Of a stretch of DNA of 8,966 nucleotides, positions 5,897 through 8,966 are shown one piece after another. The stretch spans positions 1-8,966 of the forward strand of contig CATPBY010000322.1 of assembly GCA_955652845.1 (NCBI GenBank), given 5' to 3'. A program made the position numbers and the translations under genes. The stretch is from an uncultured Terriglobales bacterium. Its GTDB lineage: Bacteria > Acidobacteriota > Terriglobia > Terriglobales > Acidobacteriaceae. Positions within the stretch are counted from its first letter, which is position 1; each line of letters starts with the position of its first letter. The notes below the pieces were generated by a model. That model was not told where the DNA came from. It made no database searches and saw only the letters and a list, made by a program, of their open reading frames with translations.

Positions 5897-7320
5897 TCCT
5901 GTATTTTCTCCAATTCACGATGCCGCACTATCACTTCAACTCCATTCCTGCCACGCAAGCGTTTCGCCAGTTGTTCTGCCAGATACACGGAGCGATGCTG
6001 CCCGCCAGTACAGCCGAACGACACCATTAAATCCTTGAAGCCGCGACGCTGGTATTCCCCCACACTGGCATCGACCAAAGACAGCACGCTGGCCAGGAAT
6101 TGATGCACACTCTCGTGCTGATTGAGGTAGTCGATCACCGGCGCATCCCTGCCTGTTAGCGCTTTGAAACGCTCGTCGCGCCCGGGATTGGGAAGGTTGC
6201 GGCCGTCGAAAACGAATCCACCGCCATTTCCGGTTTCGTCTTTAGGCCAGCCTCGATGAAAAGAAAAGCTGAAGATCCGCACCGTCAGGTTTTCTGCATC
6301 CGACGCCAGGCTCTGCAGTTTCTCCGAGCCCAGCATGCTGTTGAATGCCTCCATCAATGCCGGAAGTGCGATGGGCAGGGTAATGTTGTGCAGCAGCCAC
6401 CGCAGGTTCTTTAATGCATAAGGAACGCTCTGCAGAAAATGAGGTTTGCGCTCGTAAAAGCCGCGAAAGCCATACGCCCCCAGTGCCTGCATGATGCGAA
6501 CGTAAACGTAGGCATAGTAGTGGTGCATGAATGTAGGGCGTTCCAGGCGGATGAAACCGTCAAGTACGTCGAGATAATGATTGAGCAGATGCTGGCGGAG
6601 TTCCGGCGGTAAATCGGCCTTGGCGTCATACAGAAGAGACGCGATGTCGTATTGCAGGGCGCCCTTGCGGCCGCCCTGATAGTCCAGAAAGAATGGCTGG
6701 CCGCCGGTCCACATGATGTTGCGCGATTGGAAATCACGGTAAAGAAAATATTCGTGCGCGGCGCTCAATAAGAACTTCGTCAATCTCCCAAAATCATCCT
6801 CCAGCGCTTGTTCGTTGAAGGGAATGCCGGCCAGCCGAAGAAAATAATATTTGAAATAATTCAAGTCCCAGGCGATGGATTGCCGGTCGAAACTGGATCG
6901 CGGATAACACAGTTTGTAATTCAAGTCGCGGCCGGCTTCGACTTGAAAACGCGGCAGCATAGCCACTACATTGCGATACGCTTCCATGGCCTGTGGAGCA
7001 ATAGTTTCCCCTGTGCGATTTGTTGAGAGAAATTCGTAAAGTGTCGTGTTTCCCAGGTCTTGTTCGAGATAAGCCCCCTGGCTCAAATCTTCCGCATAAA
7101 TTTCAGGGACCGGCAGACCGTGGCGGCGAAAGTGCCTGGAAAATCCCAGGAAAGCGGCATTCTCTTCACGCACGTCATACAGGATGCCGATGGCGCTGTG
7201 GGACTGGTTTGCCAGCCGGACGATCTTTCGACCGGAACCGCCCAGTTGACCCTGCAAGGGATCTAAACGCGTGACTGGCGATTGAAAATGCTGCTCAAAG
7301 AGTTTCTTGAGAACGTCCAT
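5893..7320 (-). CDS. Phosphotransferase (AmgK-like) fused to RapZ C-terminal domain
   Basis: A 475-residue two-domain protein. Residues 1-330 form an aminoglycoside-phosphotransferase/choline-kinase-type fold: a glycine-rich GQLGGSGRK (24-32), the catalytic loop YRDFQSRN (194-201; Asp196, Asn201), the metal site FFLDYQGG (Asp213), then YDIASLLYDAKADL. This resembles AmgK, the anomeric MurNAc/GlcNAc kinase, although the usual His of the HRD-type loop is Tyr194. Residues 344-475 match the C-terminal half of RapZ: SFSFHRGWP, FDGRNLPNPGRDERFKALTG, VIDYLNQHESVHQFL and the ligand loop GCTGGQHRSVYLAEQLA (CTGGQHRS at 437-444). In E. coli this half binds glucosamine-6-phosphate and mediates control of GlmS. 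RapZ's N-terminal P-loop domain is absent. The protein is probably cytosolic. The ATG at 7320 has no evident ribosome site. First gene of the operon, overlapping the MurU-like gene. Domain calls are strong; substrate and regulatory role are inferred. Confidence 0.88.
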   Translation of the reverse strand: MDVLKKLFEQHFQSPVTRLDPLQGQLGGSGRKIVRLANQSHSAIGILYDVREENAAFLGFSRHFRRHGLPVPEIYAEDLSQGAYLEQDLGNTTLYEFLSTNRTGETIAPQAMEAYRNVVAMLPRFQVEAGRDLNYKLCYPRSSFDRQSIAWDLNYFKYYFLRLAGIPFNEQALEDDFGRLTKFLLSAAHEYFLYRDFQSRNIMWTGGQPFFLDYQGGRKGALQYDIASLLYDAKADLPPELRQHLLNHYLDVLDGFIRLERPTFMHHYYAYVYVRIMQALGAYGFRGFYERKPHFLQSVPYALKNLRWLLHNITLPIALPALMEAFNSMLGSEKLQSLASDAENLTVRIFSFSFHRGWPKDETGNGGGFVFDGRNLPNPGRDERFKALTGRDAPVIDYLNQHESVHQFLASVLSLVDASVGEYQRRGFKDLMVSFGCTGGQHRSVYLAEQLAKRLRGRNGVEVIVRHRELEKIQE

Positions 7321-7446
7321 TGAACAAGGCTGTGAGGGTTTCGCCCTTCACAAGATATCATCAGCGTACCTTCTAACCGGCAAGGTTACCTGAGCCCACG
7401 CCGGTATGGCTCGCCCCAAGTCTTATGCTAACGTAATTTATCCCCA
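7321..7446. promoter_or_regulatory. Divergent promoter region between the kinase-RapZ operon and acpS
   Basis: These 126 bp separate two divergent ATG starts and must hold signals for both directions. Visible structure: a bulged inverted repeat GTGAGGG...CCCTTCAC at 7332-7351, just upstream of the kinase start, and TAACC-GGCAA-GGTTA at 7374-7388. TATGCT at 7424-7429 is a possible -10 for acpS, but I find no convincing -35. No binding protein can be named. Confidence 0.35.
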
Positions 7447-7824
7447 ATGATCGTCGGTACCGGAATCGATATCGCCGAAGTGTCCCGTATTGCTCGCGCG
7501 ATTGCGCGTTATGGCGATCGATTCCTCTATAGGGTCTTCACCGATGGCGAGATCCGTTATTGCGAATCGAAGGCCAATCGCGTGGAGCGCTACGCCGCCC
7601 GCTTTGCAGCGAAGGAGGCTGCCATGAAGGCCCTTGGCACCGGTTGGAACCAGGGCGTGCGCTGGCGTGATGTCGAAGTCTGCCGGCGTCCCGGAGGCCG
7701 GCCGACTCTTACATTACATGGCAAAGCAGGAGAGTTTGCCCGTAAACTCGGGGCCGCGCATATTGCGCTTTCACTCTCCCACACCGCCGAACAGGCGATC
7801 GCGCAGGTCATTCTCGAGAATTGA
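7447..7824 (+). CDS. acpS: Holo-[acyl-carrier-protein] synthase AcpS
   Basis: AcpS transfers 4'-phosphopantetheine from coenzyme A to the conserved serine of apo-ACP, switching on fatty-acid synthesis in the cytosol. At 125 aa it matches the E. coli enzyme (126 aa) and works as a trimer in the characterised members. The N-terminal GTGIDI carries the metal ligand Asp8. RFAAKEAAMKALGTG (52-66) supplies Glu57 and Lys61. The C-terminal SLSHTAEQAIAQVI is the third family motif. The ATG at 7447 fits the family start exactly (MIVGTGIDI), though no Shine-Dalgarno precedes it (TTATCCCCA), so initiation may depend on a short leader. It stands alone on the plus strand, divergent from the kinase operon and 117 bp before the MCE gene. 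The pdxJ neighbour common in proteobacteria is absent. Confidence 0.96.
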   Translation: MIVGTGIDIAEVSRIARAIARYGDRFLYRVFTDGEIRYCESKANRVERYAARFAAKEAAMKALGTGWNQGVRWRDVEVCRRPGGRPTLTLHGKAGEFARKLGAAHIALSLSHTAEQAIAQVILEN

Positions 7825-7863
7825 GCCGGCCAGCCACAAGGTATGAATCTGAGGTGGGCGGTC

Positions 7864-7872
7864 TGCTATGAT
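7864..7872 (+). promoter_or_regulatory. Candidate extended -10 promoter for the MCE gene
   Basis: TGCTATGAT combines an extended TG with a -10 hexamer TATGAT (5 of 6 to TATAAT), 70 bp upstream of the TTG start of the MCE gene and 40 bp after acpS. The -35 position (about 7843-7849, ATGAATC) is poor, which is tolerable for an extended -10 promoter. Transcription would start near 7879. Confidence 0.4.
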
Positions 7873-7931
7873 TCCAAAAATCTGTTTGTGCTTGGGACTT
7901 ACCGCGAAAATTGCTGAAAAGGGTGCTGCTT

Positions 7932-7937
7932 GGGGGA
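7932..7937 (+). promoter_or_regulatory. Ribosome-binding site GGGGGA for the TTG start at 7942
   Basis: GGGGGA lies 4 nt before TTG. An in-frame TGA at 7939-7941 directly abuts the TTG, so translation of the MCE protein cannot begin further upstream. The next in-frame candidate, TTG at 7960, has no comparable site. Confidence 0.5.
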
Positions 7938-7941
7938 TTGA

Positions 7942-8966
7942 TTGCCTAGTCAGAAGCAGTTGAAGTGGTCACAACTGAAGGTCGGAACCACGGTAATCGC
8001 CGCCAGTATTACGCTGGGCGTCCTGATTTTTCTAATGAGCGGAACTGGGGGATTCCTCACCCCAAAAATCAAGCTGAAAACCTACTTCGACAACGCTGGC
8101 GGCTTGCGCGTGGGCGCCCCGGTGCGGCTGAATGGTGTGGACATCGGGAACGTCACTGGCATCCAAATTGTTCCCGATAAAGACAAATTTCTGACGCCGG
8201 TCGAAGTTACCATGAAGGTCAGTACAAGGTATCACTTCAACCTGCGCCAGGATTCTGTGACCCTGCTGGCGACCGCTGGCGTGCTGGGGGAGACCTACAT
8301 CGACATCGACAGCTCGCAGGCCAAGGCGGCTGAAGTCCAGGACGGCGCAGTTTTATCGAGCCACAGCGTGCCGGATTTTCAGAACGTGGTGCGCGCCAGC
8401 CAGGGAACGCTGCAGAACCTGGATTCATTGATAAAACGGCTCGATCGCTTCGTCACCTTCGTGGAAAGCGGCAACGGCTCCGTCGGCAAATTAATTTACG
8501 ATCCCAGCCTCTTCAACCAATTGAATACGACGGTCAGCGAATTTCAGAAACTGGTCAACCAGGTTTCCGGGGGTTCGGGGACGCTGGGCAAGCTGGTCGG
8601 GGACGATGAGCTGTACCGCAAGGCCAATACAGCCGTGGACAGCCTGACAAAAATCATCGATGATCTGAACGCGGGAAAAGGCAGCGCGGGTAAACTGCTC
8701 AAAGATCCTGAGCTCTACAACAACGCCAACGAAACCATCGCCAACGTCAGGAAACTTACTGACGATGTCAACGCCGGCAAGGGCGCCCTGGGCAAACTGA
8801 CCAAGGACGAGCAGTTTGCCAACAAGCTGCAGGACACGATCAACAAACTCGCGGCAATAACCGATCGGCTGGAGGCAGGCGAAGGCACGGCGGGCATGTT
8901 CCTGAAAGATCCTTCCCTCTTCAACAACGCAAACCAGATGTTTGTGGAGAGCCTCGAACTGGTCAA
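7942..8966 (+). CDS. MCE/MlaD-family lipid-transport protein with C-terminal repeats (3' truncated)
   Basis: MCE proteins are the periplasmic substrate-binding part of Mla-type ABC systems that move phospholipid or other lipid between inner and outer membrane. The 341 visible residues run off the window. After a short basic start, residues 12-33 form one membrane anchor (VGTTVIAASITLGVLIFLM). The MCE domain follows at about 41-120 with YFDNAGGLRVGAPVRLNGV, DIGNVTGI, the hydrophobic turn LLATAGVLGETYIDI and VPDF. From residue 177 the protein becomes a regular 34-residue repeat (G-x-G-x-x-GKL...D-x-x-L/F), five copies visible, predicted helical by its heptad-like hydrophobics. The start is TTG at 7942, fixed by an adjacent upstream stop and a GGGGGA site. 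No permease (MlaE) or ATPase (MlaF) gene is in the window; if present they lie outside it. The family call is strong; the cargo is unknown. Confidence 0.92.
   Translation, partial: MPSQKQLKWSQLKVGTTVIAASITLGVLIFLMSGTGGFLTPKIKLKTYFDNAGGLRVGAPVRLNGVDIGNVTGIQIVPDKDKFLTPVEVTMKVSTRYHFNLRQDSVTLLATAGVLGETYIDIDSSQAKAAEVQDGAVLSSHSVPDFQNVVRASQGTLQNLDSLIKRLDRFVTFVESGNGSVGKLIYDPSLFNQLNTTVSEFQKLVNQVSGGSGTLGKLVGDDELYRKANTAVDSLTKIIDDLNAGKGSAGKLLKDPELYNNANETIANVRKLTDDVNAGKGALGKLTKDEQFANKLQDTINKLAAITDRLEAGEGTAGMFLKDPSLFNNANQMFVESLELV
8470..8966 (+). repeat. 102-bp (34-residue) tandem repeat in the MCE gene, 5 copies, last cut
   Basis: Units begin at 8470 (GNGSVGKL), 8572 (GSGTLGKL), 8674 (GKGSAGKL), 8776 (GKGALGKL) and 8878 (GEGTAGMF), a constant spacing of 102 bp. 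Each unit has a glycine-rich turn, then D-P/D/E-x-L/F-Y/F/A and a helical stretch ending in (L/V)-(N/S/E)-(A/G). DNA identity between copies is low compared with protein similarity, so the array is old and held by selection rather than a recent slippage product. The window ends within copy 5. Confidence 0.85.

Noticed and set aside
7332..7351. Inverted repeat before the kinase-RapZ gene as a possible riboswitch or operator
   Set aside because: The stem is only 7 bp with a bulge and no conserved riboswitch core can be seen. It is noted only inside the intergenic region entry.
7844..7915. Short ATG frame (about 23 codons) preceded by AAGG, upstream of the MCE gene
   Set aside because: It is tiny, overlaps the candidate extended -10 promoter and has no recognisable sequence; a leader peptide cannot be supported.
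1..8966. CRISPR arrays, tRNA genes, insertion sequences, phage or defence genes
   Set aside because: No regularly spaced direct repeats with spacers, no tRNA-like cloverleaf, and no transposase or nuclease motifs were seen on either strand.

Overview
The window (about 57% G+C by eye) reads as ordinary chromosome of an Acidobacteriota-type bacterium, probably class Terriglobia. That placement is inferred from three things: protein similarity, the style of short GGGACAGCCGCC palindromes, and the start-codon habits (TTG and GTG starts, few strong Shine-Dalgarno sites). No rRNA, tRNA, CRISPR array, transposase or phage gene is visible. Both window ends cut genes.

Layout: (1) 1-165, the tail of a gene for a probably secreted, propeller-like protein. 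(2) 358-570 (-), a 70-residue protein with two membrane segments, divergent from recG. (3) 645-2843 (+), recG, encoding the branched-DNA helicase, with a short palindromic repeat captured in frame inside the motor domain. (4) 2844-3006, an intergenic gap holding a related palindrome and a weak terminator candidate. (5) 3007-4455 (+), selA, for selenocysteine synthesis. (6) 4488-4534, a degenerate 7-nt tandem repeat that fills the leader of (7) a DUF488 protein at 4544-5074 (+). (8) A two-gene minus-strand operon, 7320 down to 5114. Its first gene is a sugar-kinase-like phosphotransferase fused to the C-terminal domain of RapZ. Its second gene, overlapping the first by ATGA, is a nucleotidyltransferase like MurU. 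(9) 7447-7824 (+), acpS. (10) 7942-8966 (+), the start of an MCE/MlaD-family lipid-transport protein whose C-terminal part is a regular 34-residue repeat, five copies visible.

The most interesting system is the minus-strand pair. The domain content suggests an AmgK/MurU-like route that phosphorylates a free amino sugar (MurNAc or GlcNAc) at the anomeric position and then activates it to a UDP-sugar, bypassing de novo synthesis. RapZ in enterobacteria senses glucosamine-6-phosphate through its C-terminal domain and controls GlmS synthesis. Here that domain is fused directly to the kinase, without RapZ's own P-loop NTPase half. I infer that the fusion could couple salvage to amino-sugar status; nothing in the sequence proves it.

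The other genes are mostly housekeeping: DNA repair (recG), selenoprotein synthesis (selA), carrier-protein activation for lipid synthesis (acpS) and envelope lipid transport (MCE). There is no evidence that they form one functional unit.
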